Source: an uncultured Clostridia bacterium
Lineage (GTDB): Bacteria; Bacillota; Clostridia; Oscillospirales; Acutalibacteraceae
NCBI GenBank assembly: GCA_947581635.1
Contig: CANPVE010000008.1
Span: forward strand, 1 to 64,000
Direction of reading: 5' to 3'
Length of the DNA stretch: 64,000 bases
Shown: one piece after another, positions 52,129 to 60,987 of the stretch
Position numbering within the stretch: the stretch's first letter is position 1
Layout of the letters: the number at the start of each line of letters is the position of its first letter
Translations under genes and position numbers: made by a program
Notes under the pieces: model-generated
What the model was told of the DNA's origin: nothing
The model's database searches: none
Seen by the model: the letters and a program-made list of their open reading frames with translations, nothing else

Positions 52129-52180
52129 TTGACATTTTGCTATGTATATGATATCATATCAATGTAAAGTTAGCTTTACA
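52129..52180 (+). promoter_or_regulatory. Promoter and inverted-repeat operator of the XRE pair
   Basis: TTGACA (52129-52134), 17 bases, TATCAT (52152-52157), followed at the start point by a perfect inverted repeat TGTAAAG-TTAG-CTTTACA (52163-52180). A half-site AATGTAAAA occurs just upstream of the -35. Autoregulation by the XRE protein is likely. Confidence 0.7.
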
Positions 52181-52260
52181 AATTGAAAATAATTAATTAT
52201 TTTTACTTCAATACGTCAGGCAAACTCCGTCTATTTTGAAAGGGAAGGGTGATAGGCTGT

Positions 52261-52458
52261 TTGAAAAACAATTTGGAAGCTATGCGTAAGGCAAGAGGAA
52301 TCAGTCAGGAAGAATTGGCTTGGGCTATGGGAGTGTCGCGTCAGACTATAATTTCTTTGGAAAAAGGGAGATATAATCCTTCAATAATCCTCGCTTTTAA
52401 GCTGGCAGGCTATTTTGGTACAAGCATAGAGAATATTTTTATTTATGAGGGAGAATAG
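52261..52458 (+). CDS. XRE-family transcriptional regulator (YozG-like)
   Basis: 65 residues, little more than one helix-turn-helix: MRKARGISQEELAWAMGVSR, then QTIISLEKGRYNPS and LAGYFGTSIENIF. TTG 52261 is preferred for fitting the family; GTG 52249 overlaps the ribosome-site purines. Such short regulators typically stand with a small membrane protein gene, as here. Confidence 0.9.
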   Translation: MKNNLEAMRKARGISQEELAWAMGVSRQTIISLEKGRYNPSIILAFKLAGYFGTSIENIFIYEGE

Positions 52459-52463
52459 ATATT

Positions 52464-52841
52464 ATGAAGAATAGAATTAAGTATAAAATTCTTATTGCCT
52501 TGGGGATAACAGCATATGTGTTTGGATTCATCACGTCAAAATACGGGTTGATTGCGATTACAGGTGGATTGCGGGGGTTTGGAACTGTGGCTGTGATTTT
52601 GAGCATTCTTAAGATGAATTCCCAAAAAGATATGGTAGATGATATGGACGAGCGAAATATCGCCATACGCGGCAAGGCGGCGTATGTATCGAGCCTGATT
52701 ACAATGGCGGCACTGACAGTATGCATCTGCTATTGCATTGAAATCCAAGCGGGAATAACAACTTTGGTGTTTTGCGCTGTGTTTCTGATCCAAAGTGTAT
52801 CAATGGGTGTAGCGACAGCGATCTATAAACGAAAAATGTAA
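52464..52841 (+). CDS. Small membrane protein (DUF2178/DUF3796-like)
   Basis: 125 residues with four predicted spans in two pairs and a central cytoplasmic DMDERNIAIRGKAAY motif typical of small membrane partners of XRE regulators. Function unknown. ATG start 5 bases after the regulator's stop, with GGGAGAATAG as ribosome site. Co-transcribed with the XRE gene and closed by a terminator. Confidence 0.78.
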   Translation: MKNRIKYKILIALGITAYVFGFITSKYGLIAITGGLRGFGTVAVILSILKMNSQKDMVDDMDERNIAIRGKAAYVSSLITMAALTVCICYCIEIQAGITTLVFCAVFLIQSVSMGVATAIYKRKM

Positions 52842-52859
52842 CTTGCGGTAGGTGAATAT

Positions 52860-52906
52860 CAATCCGTGGAGGACATCTGTATGAGATATTCTCCACGGAT
52901 TTTTTG
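52860..52906 (+). terminator. Terminator of the XRE operon
   Basis: AATCCGTGGAG (52861-52871) against CTCCACGGATT (52891-52901) and a T-run. Confidence 0.92.
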
Positions 52907-52924
52907 GAAAATACAAAAAAACTA

Positions 52925-52953
52925 TTGCAAAATTAATCTGGCTGTGCTAGAAT
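52925..52953 (+). promoter_or_regulatory. Promoter of secG
   Basis: TTGCAA (52925-52930), 17 bases, TAGAAT (52948-52953). Confidence 0.7.
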
Positions 52954-53024
52954 TAATGAGATACATCGGGAATTTGTGATTCCTGACAACGGCATAAAGC
53001 AGTCAATGTGGAGGTGTTACGTTT

Positions 53025-53285
53025 ATGTTAAGTGTTGCGGAATGGGTAATAAGTGCTGTGCTTATAGTAGTTGCTTTGGTTATGATAATTATCGTTCTCT
53101 TCCAGCAGAGCGATGATGACGGTTTGTCCGGCGCGATCGGCGGTTCTTCTTCGGCATACGACTCTTATCTCGGCAAGAACGAGGGAAGGACCACGACTGC
53201 CAAGCTTGCCAAATTTACAAAGATAATGGCTACGATATTCTTTGTATTTGTATTGGTGCTCGACGTTCTCAACGTCATGAAATAA
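53025..53285 (+). CDS. secG: SecG, preprotein translocase subunit
   Basis: 86 residues: two membrane spans (about 7-27 and 66-84) joined by the loop LFQQSDDDGLSGAIGGSSSA, characteristic of SecG. It assists SecYEG in protein export. ATG after TGGAGGTG. Upstream of rnr, the common Firmicutes order secG-rnr, but a terminator stands between them here. Confidence 0.95.
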   Translation: MLSVAEWVISAVLIVVALVMIIIVLFQQSDDDGLSGAIGGSSSAYDSYLGKNEGRTTTAKLAKFTKIMATIFFVFVLVLDVLNVMK

Positions 53286-53311
53286 CGGCTGTCGAATTTA
53301 TATCACAAAGC

Positions 53312-53350
53312 ATATGCGAAGCAGACTGCGCTGTTTCGCATATTTTTTTT
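53312..53350 (+). terminator. Terminator between secG and rnr
   Basis: ATATGCGAA (53312-53320) against TTCGCATAT (53335-53343) and a T8 tract. Partial read-through would feed rnr, for which no clear separate promoter is seen. Confidence 0.85.
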
Positions 53351-53363
53351 GAATTTACAGATA

Positions 53364-55484
53364 ATGGCAAACGGAGGGGTAATTATAAAAAAACTTACTG
53401 AACAACAGGAATTTATTAGAAAGTATCTGAGCCAAAAGAGCAAGATGATAAAGTTGGAGAAGCTGGTTAAGGATCTTGGCGTAACCGACAAGACGGAGTT
53501 TATCAAGGATTTGAACGCTTTGGAACACGCGGGTGAGATAATCATTTCCCAAAAGGGCAATGTCAGAAGTGTAGAGGGCGCCGGACTTGTCAGGGGAAAG
53601 ATTGTATCCGCTTCCAGAAATTTCAGCTTTATGCAGCCTGAGGGCGGCGGGGAAGATGTGTACATTCCGTACGAATACAACGGTGGCGCGCTGCCGGGCG
53701 ACGGTGTGATAATATCCGTACGAGAGGACGAAAAGGGTCCGAGCGGCAAGGTGCTGAGCGTGTTTGAGCGCGGCAGCAGATTGGTAATCGGAACGGTGAA
53801 AAAGTACCGCGGAAAATTGGAACTTCTCGCAGACGCAGACTATCGTGTGCCCCTAAATATAGAGAAGAACAGGGTAAACGCCCAAGTGGGAGATAAAGTT
53901 CAGGCGAAGGTTAAGCTTGGCAGGAACGGAAGAGACATCAACTGTTCCGTCACCAAAGTATACGGCGATGCGGAGCGCGCGGAAATTTGCGCCGATGCGA
54001 TAATAGACGCGCTGGGCATTCCGTCGGAATTCAGTGAATCAGTGCTGGAAAGCGCCGAGAAGATAAATGTGCGCGGCGTCACGGAGGGTGATATTGAGGG
54101 ACGCGAAGATTTGCGCCGGGAGAATATATTTACCATAGACGGCGCGGACGCCAAGGATTTGGACGACGCCATTTGTGTTAAAAAAACACATAATGGCTTT
54201 GAACTCTCAGTACATATAGCCGACGTGTCGCATTATGTAGAGAACGAAGGCGAACTCGACTTGGAAGCACTCAAGCGCGGAACGTCGGTCTATTTTGCCG
54301 ACCGCGTTATTCCTATGTACCCCGAGGCCATTTCCAACGGCATATGCTCACTCAATGCCCACACGGACAAGCTGACATTCAGCGCATTTATGAGTTTCGA
54401 CAGCGATGGAAATATGCTGGACTACCGCTTTGCCAAGACTGTGATTAACTCCAAGGTGCGCGGTGTTTACTCTGAGGTCAACGCGATACTTGACGGTACG
54501 GCTTCAGATGAAATTCTCCAAAAGTACGACGTTGTAATGGGGACAATAAACGACGCGCGCGAGCTTTACAATATACTTAAAGCGAGCTCAGACAGGCGAG
54601 GCAACGTGCATTTCACATCTACTGAGTCGCGCTTTGTGCTGGACGAGAACGGTATCTGTGTAGACTTAAGGGAGCGGGAGACCGGCGAGGCGCAGGAAAT
54701 GATAGAGCAATTTATGATATCCGCAAATATAGCCGCCGCTAAGCTGGCAAGGAAAGCGCAGATACCATTTGTCTACAGGGTGCACGAGTCCCCAAACCCC
54801 GAGGCTCTGGATCGAGTGGCGCAGCTTCTCCGCACGCTGGGCGTAGATACTTCGGTTCTGAAGGAAAATCCTTCGCCCGCCGACGTGGATTCGGTGCTTG
54901 CACAGGTCAAGGATACACCTTATGAACAGGTTGTTTCAAGCGCGTTGCTCCGTGCTATGGCGAAAGCGCGCTACGATTACAATCCGCTCGGTCATTTCGG
55001 GTTGGCGCTTGAAGATTACTGTCACTTTACCTCTCCTATACGCCGCTATCCTGACAGCTTTATTCACAGAGTGCTCTCCGCCTATCTGAGTGGAATGAGC
55101 CAATATGATCTTGTCAGGCAATTTGACTGGAAAGCGTCACAAGCTGCGGATCTTTCGTCACAGTACGAAGTTCGGGCGGTGACTGCCGAGCGAAGAACCG
55201 AGGATTGCTATATGGCGGAGTATATGTCAAAATTTGTGGGTGAGGAATTTGATGGAACGATATCAAGCGTAATTGAACGGGGATTTTTCGTCCGCCTAGC
55301 AAACAGCGCTGAGGGACTTGTGCAGTACGAGGATTTCCCTGGCGATGATTTTGAGTACGATGGGATAGCCACATACAAAAGCCGCTCAAGCGGAAAGAAA
55401 TTCCGCGTGGGCGACACTATAAGAATCCGCGTGGCGGCGGCGAAGATATCCGCAGGCAAAGTTTTATTTGTGACGGCGGAATGA
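53364..55484 (+). CDS. rnr: Ribonuclease R
   Basis: About 706 residues. N-terminal winged-helix part, cold-shock RNA-binding domain (GRNFSFMQPEGG-like), RNB catalytic domain with TIDGADAKDLDDAIC (the four metal-binding aspartates), FCHFTSPIRRYPD-type motif (YCHFTSPIRRYPD), and C-terminal S1 domain (GTISSVIERGFFVRL). A 3'-5' exonuclease for structured RNA. Start uncertain: the only nearby ATG (53364) has no ribosome site in front. The strong GGAGG (53373-53377) lies after it and points to ATT 53382 or ATA 53385. Confidence 0.95.
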   Translation: MANGGVIIKKLTEQQEFIRKYLSQKSKMIKLEKLVKDLGVTDKTEFIKDLNALEHAGEIIISQKGNVRSVEGAGLVRGKIVSASRNFSFMQPEGGGEDVYIPYEYNGGALPGDGVIISVREDEKGPSGKVLSVFERGSRLVIGTVKKYRGKLELLADADYRVPLNIEKNRVNAQVGDKVQAKVKLGRNGRDINCSVTKVYGDAERAEICADAIIDALGIPSEFSESVLESAEKINVRGVTEGDIEGREDLRRENIFTIDGADAKDLDDAICVKKTHNGFELSVHIADVSHYVENEGELDLEALKRGTSVYFADRVIPMYPEAISNGICSLNAHTDKLTFSAFMSFDSDGNMLDYRFAKTVINSKVRGVYSEVNAILDGTASDEILQKYDVVMGTINDARELYNILKASSDRRGNVHFTSTESRFVLDENGICVDLRERETGEAQEMIEQFMISANIAAAKLARKAQIPFVYRVHESPNPEALDRVAQLLRTLGVDTSVLKENPSPADVDSVLAQVKDTPYEQVVSSALLRAMAKARYDYNPLGHFGLALEDYCHFTSPIRRYPDSFIHRVLSAYLSGMSQYDLVRQFDWKASQAADLSSQYEVRAVTAERRTEDCYMAEYMSKFVGEEFDGTISSVIERGFFVRLANSAEGLVQYEDFPGDDFEYDGIATYKSRSSGKKFRVGDTIRIRVAAAKISAGKVLFVTAE

Positions 55485-55554
55485 TGGTTTAAAAATTTTG
55501 GGTTGCTGTAAATAAATTTCGTGATATTTTGATACGGCTCAATTTATAAAACAG

Positions 55555-55612
55555 AAACAGCCTTCGGGTGAACTGAGTTTTAAAGCTGCTGCGCCCGGAA
55601 GGCTGTTTTTAT
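55555..55612 (+). terminator. Terminator of rnr
   Basis: CAGCCTTCGGG (about 55558-55568) against CCCGGAAGGCTG (about 55593-55605), one bulge, and T5. Confidence 0.88.
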
Positions 55613-55699
55613 ATTAAATTTATTGGTACCTATTTCAATTTAAAAAGCAGAAAAAATTCGGCGGTAAACCAGCGCATTAAAGATAAATTGATCAGATAT

Positions 55700-56212
55700 T
55701 TAAAATATATCAGTAATAAAGTCTCTCAATTTGTGAAACCAAAGCGTGAACCACTCAAATCCGTCAAGCAAGTCGAAGGAAAAAAATCCGTTCATCGACT
55801 TTATGCATATCACCACCGATGCTATAAGCATTCCGAGCTGAAGCACCTGCTCGAACACACCTTGATTGGTATTCCTTTTGGCGAGGGGAAACCGCAACTT
55901 TTTGTCCCACGGCCAGAATAATTTCAGCCCCTTCGCTGTCATCATGTCGAGAATAATGTGTGTCAGCACACCCAGTCCCAGCCACGGATTGACGAAGATT
56001 GAGAGTACAAGCATGAGTATGCTGTGCGTCGGACCCCGATGAGGGAGAAGTTTTGCGAATGTTTTTGCGTGTTTGCCAACTATGGACTGAGCCGTGTCGA
56101 TATCGGGCAGCAGTGCGCCGAACGTAGCCATAACTACCTCCGCGCCTGTGCCGTGGAGTGCAAGAGCCGCGCAGGCTCCCGCCAAAGCATGAGTTTTACC
56201 TGTCATTTCCAA
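55700..56212 (-). CDS. YdjM-like membrane-bound metal-dependent hydrolase (DUF457)
   Basis: 170 residues, four or five spans. Family signs: MTGKTHALAGACAAL at the start, GALLPDIDTAQS, HRGPTHSIL and THIILDMMTAKGLKLFWPW, which supply the His/Asp metal ligands. Members are called LexA-regulated hydrolases in E. coli (ydjM), but the reaction is unknown. TTG 56212 (5 bases after AAAGGA) or ATG 56206. Confidence 0.87.
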   Translation of the reverse strand: MEMTGKTHALAGACAALALHGTGAEVVMATFGALLPDIDTAQSIVGKHAKTFAKLLPHRGPTHSILMLVLSIFVNPWLGLGVLTHIILDMMTAKGLKLFWPWDKKLRFPLAKRNTNQGVFEQVLQLGMLIASVVICIKSMNGFFSFDLLDGFEWFTLWFHKLRDFITDIF

Positions 56213-56316
56213 ACTAATCCTTTCAGTTGATATTTCAATTATAACACATATTCGGATAAATGCAACACCGCAAACGACTTATGTTTATCTGATATTATAG
56301 AAATGCAAAAAAATAA

Positions 56317-56829
56317 TCGCTCGGATTTGGAGCGAAGGCAAACGCATGGCTGCGTTCTCGTACTGTGCTTAAATTTATAGCGCCTGTTTATAAAAACTTC
56401 AAAAACAAAATAAATTTCCATTTTGCGATTGACAATGTAAACGAGGCAATCAACAAAAAGGATTATTCGCTAAACCGTAGCTTTGAACTGCGAACGGGTA
56501 ACTCTTGAAAAACTGAGATTCAGCGCTTCGGGAGCGGATTTCATAATTAAAATCGATCCAAATGACGATCTCACGCCGGATGAGGTCGGGGATCTGATTG
56601 AATACTTTAAGGCTTCGGTGTATGTGCGCAGTGACAATGAGGAAAGGAAGAATTCGTCTGAAAAGCCAAACGATTCAGGCAAGGCCGACAGTGATGGTTC
56701 GGGATTTATCTGGCTGTGTCGCATACTCGCCGTATCTTACAATCTCGACGATATTACAGTCACCGCCCCGAAAAATTCTCAAATGGCGTGTATACGTTTG
56801 ATGATAACAATATTCATCTTCTGGCTTAA
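56317..56829 (+). pseudogene. Probable frameshifted gene remnant, unknown family
   Basis: Three successive frames read protein-like stretches with no start: 56317-56508 (APVYKNFKNKINFHFAIDN, then VNEAINKKDYSLNRSFELR), then 56483 onward (LRFSASGADFIIKI, DPNDDLTPDEVGDLIEYF), then a third frame ending in NGVYTFDDNNIHLLA and TAA at 56827. Each passes to the next near a stop, as expected of a gene with two frameshifts. I do not recognise the family. A strong terminator follows at 56960. Confidence 0.35.
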
Positions 56830-56959
56830 CCCAATATACCCGAATGCGGACGTTGATATGTTGAACGAACAGAAGTATTTTCACTTCAAGGCTAAATAAC
56901 TTCGCAAACGGTTAATCTATACAGCACTGATTATACCGAAATCCAATAAAGGTGCCACT

Positions 56960-57020
56960 AAAAATCTTCACCCAACAGACTGAAAGACAGTATACGCAAG
57001 TTTAGAGGTGAAGATTTTTT
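56960..57020 (+). terminator. Terminator after the gene remnant
   Basis: Perfect 13-bp stem AAAAATCTTCACC (56960-56972) against 57007-57019 and T6. Confidence 0.88.
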
Positions 57021-57084
57021 GCTTTTTAATATTTAGTATAAAAAATACAACACAGCGGTGTGGCTGTGTTCTTGATGCCAACAC

Positions 57085-57138
57085 AAAACCCCCGCTGCCG
57101 CCGGGACTGATTTAGCCCGAGCTTGGCGGAGGTTTTTT
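57085..57138 (-). terminator. Terminator of pckG
   Basis: AAAACC-C-CCGC...GGCGG-A-GGTTTT inverted repeat with GCTCGGGC/GCCCGAGC-like inner pairing; T-tails on either strand; 33 bases past the pckG stop. Confidence 0.75.
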
Positions 57139-57170
57139 TACTATAAATCAGGCGATGTTAAAGATTTAAA

Positions 57171-58955
57171 TTACTCTGCGAGCTTTGCCTCAAGAGTGTC
57201 AAGCTCTGCTTGCAGTTTCTCGGGGAGCTTATCGCCGAACTTTGCATAAAATTCTTTGATACCGGGAATCTCTGCCTTCCAGAGGTCGGTGTCAACATTG
57301 AGAACTCCGGCGAGATCTTCCTTGGTGAAGTCAAGACCATCAAGGTTGATGTCGTCAACTTCAGGAACGTAGCCGATGGCCGTCTCCTTGGCGCCTACCT
57401 TGCCTTCGCATCTCTTAATTATCCAGTCGAGAACGCGGAGGTTGTCACCGAAGCCCGGCCATACGAAGTTGCCTTCGTCGTCGGTGCGGAACCAGTTGAC
57501 GTGGAAAATCTTGGGAGCTTTGTCTCCAAGCTTTTCACCCATGTCGATCCAGTGCTGCCAGTAATAAGCCATATTGTAGCCGCAGAAAGGAATCATAGCC
57601 ATAGGATCGCGGCGCACGACGCCGACTGCTCCTGTAGCCGCAGCAGTTGTCTCAGACGCCATGGTAGAACCCACAAATACACCGTGATTCCAGTCTCTGG
57701 ACTGATAGACCAGCGGAGCGGTCTTTGCGCGGCGTCCGCCGAACACGATAGCGCTGATCGGTACGCCCGTCGTGGAATCAAATTCAGACGAAACGCAGGG
57801 GCAGTTTTTAGCGGGAGCGGTGAAGCGGGAGTTCGGGTGGGCCAGCTTGTTGCCCTGAGCCGTAAACTCGGGACCGTTCACATGAGCGCCCTTCCACTCG
57901 ACAGCATTCACGGGCGGATTCTTGTCGAGACCTTCCCACCAAACCGTGTTGTCGTCGAGATTCTGAGCTACATTTGTAAATATTGTATTCTTCCTTGTCG
58001 AGGCAAGGGCGTTGGGATTGGACTTCGCGTTTGTGCCGGGGGCAACGCCAAAGAAGCCGTTTTCGGGATTGATAGCCCAGAGCCTGCCGTCCGGACCGAT
58101 TCTCAGCCAGCTTATATCGTCACCTACGCACCACACCTTGTAGCCCTTGCTCTTGTACACTTCGGGAGGAATGAGCATGGCAAGGTTGGTCTTGCCGCAG
58201 GCCGACGGGAAAGCCGCGCACACATATTTAATTTCGCCCTGTGGATTTTCAAGACCGAGGATAAGCATATGCTCTGCCATCCAGCCTTCCTTCCAGCCCT
58301 GGTAAGAAGCAATGCGAAGGGCGAAGCACTTTTTGCCGAGCAGCACATTTCCGCCGTAAGCCGAGTTTACGGAAATGATCGTGTTGTCCTGAGGGAACTG
58401 ACAGATGTATCTCTTCTCCTCGTCAATATCGCAAGTGGCATGGAGACCGCGAACCCAGTCGTTGCTCTCATTGCCAAACGCATCAAGCACTGCTTTGCCC
58501 ATTCTTGTCATTATAGCCATGTTGAGCACGACGTAGATAGAGTCCGTCAGTTCAATACCAACCTTAGAAAACTCGGAGCCTATCGGACCCATTGAGTAGG
58601 GAATGATGTACATCGTTCTGCCTGCATATCTGCCTCTTGCAATGTCGTAGAGCATCTTGTAGGCCTCAGACGGCTCCATCCAGTTGTTGGTGGGACCTGC
58701 CTCCTCCTTGGAGTTGGCGCAGATAAATGTGCGTGCCTCTACACGGGCGACGTCGTTGGGCTTGGTGCGGTGCAGATAGCAGCCGGGGAGCTTTTCTTCA
58801 TTAAGCTTGATGAGCTCACCGGACTGACACGCCTGCTTGCGAAGCTGCTCGAGCTGCTCTTCGGAGCCGTCGATCCAAACGATCTCGGAGGGCTTCATTA
58901 ATTCTGTCATTTCGTCAATCCAAGAGAGCATTGACTTGTTTTCTGTTAAAGCCAT
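57171..58955 (-). CDS. pckG: Phosphoenolpyruvate carboxykinase (GTP)
   Basis: 594 residues, GTP-type length. Kinase-1a P-loop AAFPSACGKTNLAML with the reactive Cys of this family, metal-site region CVGDDISWL, and MIPFCGYNMAYYWQHW. It interconverts oxaloacetate + GTP and PEP + CO2 + GDP; in fermenters it often runs in the carboxylating direction. ATG after GAAAGGAG (10-base spacing). Single-gene unit with its own promoter. Confidence 0.97.
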   Translation of the reverse strand: MALTENKSMLSWIDEMTELMKPSEIVWIDGSEEQLEQLRKQACQSGELIKLNEEKLPGCYLHRTKPNDVARVEARTFICANSKEEAGPTNNWMEPSEAYKMLYDIARGRYAGRTMYIIPYSMGPIGSEFSKVGIELTDSIYVVLNMAIMTRMGKAVLDAFGNESNDWVRGLHATCDIDEEKRYICQFPQDNTIISVNSAYGGNVLLGKKCFALRIASYQGWKEGWMAEHMLILGLENPQGEIKYVCAAFPSACGKTNLAMLIPPEVYKSKGYKVWCVGDDISWLRIGPDGRLWAINPENGFFGVAPGTNAKSNPNALASTRKNTIFTNVAQNLDDNTVWWEGLDKNPPVNAVEWKGAHVNGPEFTAQGNKLAHPNSRFTAPAKNCPCVSSEFDSTTGVPISAIVFGGRRAKTAPLVYQSRDWNHGVFVGSTMASETTAAATGAVGVVRRDPMAMIPFCGYNMAYYWQHWIDMGEKLGDKAPKIFHVNWFRTDDEGNFVWPGFGDNLRVLDWIIKRCEGKVGAKETAIGYVPEVDDINLDGLDFTKEDLAGVLNVDTDLWKAEIPGIKEFYAKFGDKLPEKLQAELDTLEAKLAE

Positions 58956-59481
58956 TGTAAAATATCTCCTTTCAAATCGGACAAGACGTCAGTCTAAATC
59001 CAACCGAGGTACAATTTTTTGTACTTACCAGTATTATACTATACGCTGTACGCATTTTTCAATTGATAAAGTGTTAATTATTTATGTGATTGAATGTTAG
59101 AATTTATATTAAATTGCATAATTTTTTTAACCGTAATTCAAAAAGGTCCTTTTTACTTTGACTTTATGCGTGATTCTGAGTGATTTTTGCAATATTGATG
59201 TCTCTGATTCTCCATAAATTTAATAATTAACGCGATCTTTTAATGCGGATTTTTTTAGTTTCTTAGATAAAGAAAGCGATAACAGGTACGGTGGAAAACA
59301 TAAAAATGAAAAGATAAAAGGCGAAAATATTGCAGAAGAGCGGCATAGCAGGGAGACAACCGAATAAATTTATGAAGTTTGCGATAAAGTGGTGGATTTT
59401 ACGGCTATAATATGTTATAATACAAAAACAGCTTGAAAAAACGGGCTTCAAAACCTTTATGGCCCGAAAGAAGGTAGTTGA
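58956..59481. promoter_or_regulatory. pckG-corA divergent intergenic region: pckG promoter and operator-like repeat
   Basis: Minus-strand promoter TTGAAA (59057-59062), 18 bases, TATAAT (59033-59038). Directly downstream of its start point lies the inverted repeat GTACAA-TTTT-TTGTAC (59009-59024), a candidate operator. An A/T palindrome AAAAAGG-T-CCTTTTT lies at 59140-59154. Near 59405-59425 there are two TATAAT hexamers for corA with weak -35 elements. No gene is seen in these 526 bases. Confidence 0.6.
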
Positions 59482-60423
59482 ATGCTGAATCTGTATCGCA
59501 CCGAGGACAAAATTTTAAAGGAAATTGATGAAATTACGGACGGCTGCTGGATCAATATGGTGAATCCGTCATATCACGAAGTAGCCGAAATAGCGGACGA
59601 ATTCGGGATAGACGAGGCGGACATCATGGCAGCGTTGGACGATGAGGAAAGCTCACGTATCGAGCTTGAGGACGGATATACACTGATACTTATAGACATT
59701 CCTTCTGTGGAAGTCCGACACGATAAAAACCGTCACACTACCGTGCCTTTGGGTATGCTGATAACACAGAGCGCGATAATTACGGTGTGTACCGTGGAAA
59801 CACCGATACTTAGCGACTTTATAAACAAGAGAATAAAAGACTTCAGCACCAAGAAAAAGATGAGATTTATATACCAGATATTCGCGCGGACCATATCGCT
59901 ATACCAATCAACGCTTCGCTCAATTGATAAAATGCGCACTGACATTGAGGAGCGGGTGGGCAATGATACCACTGACATTGACCTTATTGACCTTCATGAA
60001 CTGGAGTCGACGCTGGTTTATTTTGCAACGTCTCTGAATGCAAACAGCGGAGTGCTCAACCGTCTGACGCGATATACCCGTCTTGAGCAGTATCCCGACG
60101 ATCAGGAACTGCTGGACGACCTGATAGTCGAGAACCGTCAGGCTATAGAGATGACGTCAATATACCGTGATATTCTGAACGGCACGCGCGAGCTTATATC
60201 GTCTATAATTGACAGCAAACTGAATAATGTGATGAAATATCTCACGGCGATAACACTTGTTATGGCGATCCCGACAATAATTTCAGGTCTCTACGGAATG
60301 AATGTCAACTCGGCGGGTATGCCGTTTGCCGGATCGCCCTACGGCTTTGGGATAGTGTGTTTGCTGACGCTTGTGGTATGCGTGATATCTTTGGTTATAC
60401 TTAAAAGGAAAAGAATGTTGTAA
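59482..60423 (+). CDS. corA: CorA-family divalent cation (Mg2+/Co2+) transporter
   Basis: 313 residues. Acidic N-terminal cytoplasmic domain, long stalk helix (residues about 130-245) and two C-terminal spans, with the selectivity motif GLYGMN at the end of the first span. It forms a homopentameric channel. ATG start behind AAAGAAGG. The C-terminus ends in the basic KRKRML. Confidence 0.95.
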   Translation: MLNLYRTEDKILKEIDEITDGCWINMVNPSYHEVAEIADEFGIDEADIMAALDDEESSRIELEDGYTLILIDIPSVEVRHDKNRHTTVPLGMLITQSAIITVCTVETPILSDFINKRIKDFSTKKKMRFIYQIFARTISLYQSTLRSIDKMRTDIEERVGNDTTDIDLIDLHELESTLVYFATSLNANSGVLNRLTRYTRLEQYPDDQELLDDLIVENRQAIEMTSIYRDILNGTRELISSIIDSKLNNVMKYLTAITLVMAIPTIISGLYGMNVNSAGMPFAGSPYGFGIVCLLTLVVCVISLVILKRKRML

Positions 60424-60504
60424 ATATAAAGATAAAACTGTAATAGGAGCAGTCGAACTGCCTGTTCTCATTTTGTTCGGTTGATTTAAGGAGGTTTTTA
60501 CATT

Positions 60505-60987
60505 ATGGATAAAATATTGAGCGTATTAAAAGACAATCCAAGGCTCAGTGACAGCCAGATCGCAGCGATGGTTGGTCTTACCGAAGAAGAAGTGGGCGAG
60601 AGGATAGCGGACTTTGAAAAGAGCGGAGTGATCTGCGGCTACAATACGGTTATAGATTGGGAAAAGCTCGAGGAGACCGAGAAGGTTACAGCTATAATTG
60701 AACTGAAGGTCACACCTCGCAAGGACACAGGATTCGAGTCGATAGCCGAGGAGATAATGGCGTTTGACGAGGTGGAATCGGTAAATCTTATGAGCGGAGG
60801 CTATGACTTTTCAGTGTGTGTTGCGGGCAAAACCTTTCAGGAAATCGCTATGTTTGTAGCGAAGAGGCTCGCTCCTATTGATTCCGTGATATCCACCACA
60901 ACTCATTTTATTCTCAAAAGGTACAAACAAGATGGAATCCTCATCTCGTCGGACTGTGAGGACGAAAGAGGGGCGGATATCCTGTGA
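60505..60987 (+). CDS. Lrp/AsnC-family transcriptional regulator
   Basis: 160 residues. N-terminal HTH (LSDSQIAAMVGLTEEEVGERI, residues about 14-34) and C-terminal RAM/AsnC ligand domain (EEIMAFDEVESVNLMSGGYD, with the conserved GGYD). ATG after AAGGAGG. Its last codons overlap the start of the aminotransferase gene, so it probably controls that amino-acid step. Confidence 0.93.
   Translation: MDKILSVLKDNPRLSDSQIAAMVGLTEEEVGERIADFEKSGVICGYNTVIDWEKLEETEKVTAIIELKVTPRKDTGFESIAEEIMAFDEVESVNLMSGGYDFSVCVAGKTFQEIAMFVAKRLAPIDSVISTTTHFILKRYKQDGILISSDCEDERGADIL

Noticed and set aside
57210..58595. 461-codon open frame antisense to pckG
   Set aside because: Long shadow caused by codon bias of pckG; no family match and no ribosome site.
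59140..59161. CtsR-box-like TTTGACT near corA
   Set aside because: Only a single heptad; no second heptad at three-base spacing.
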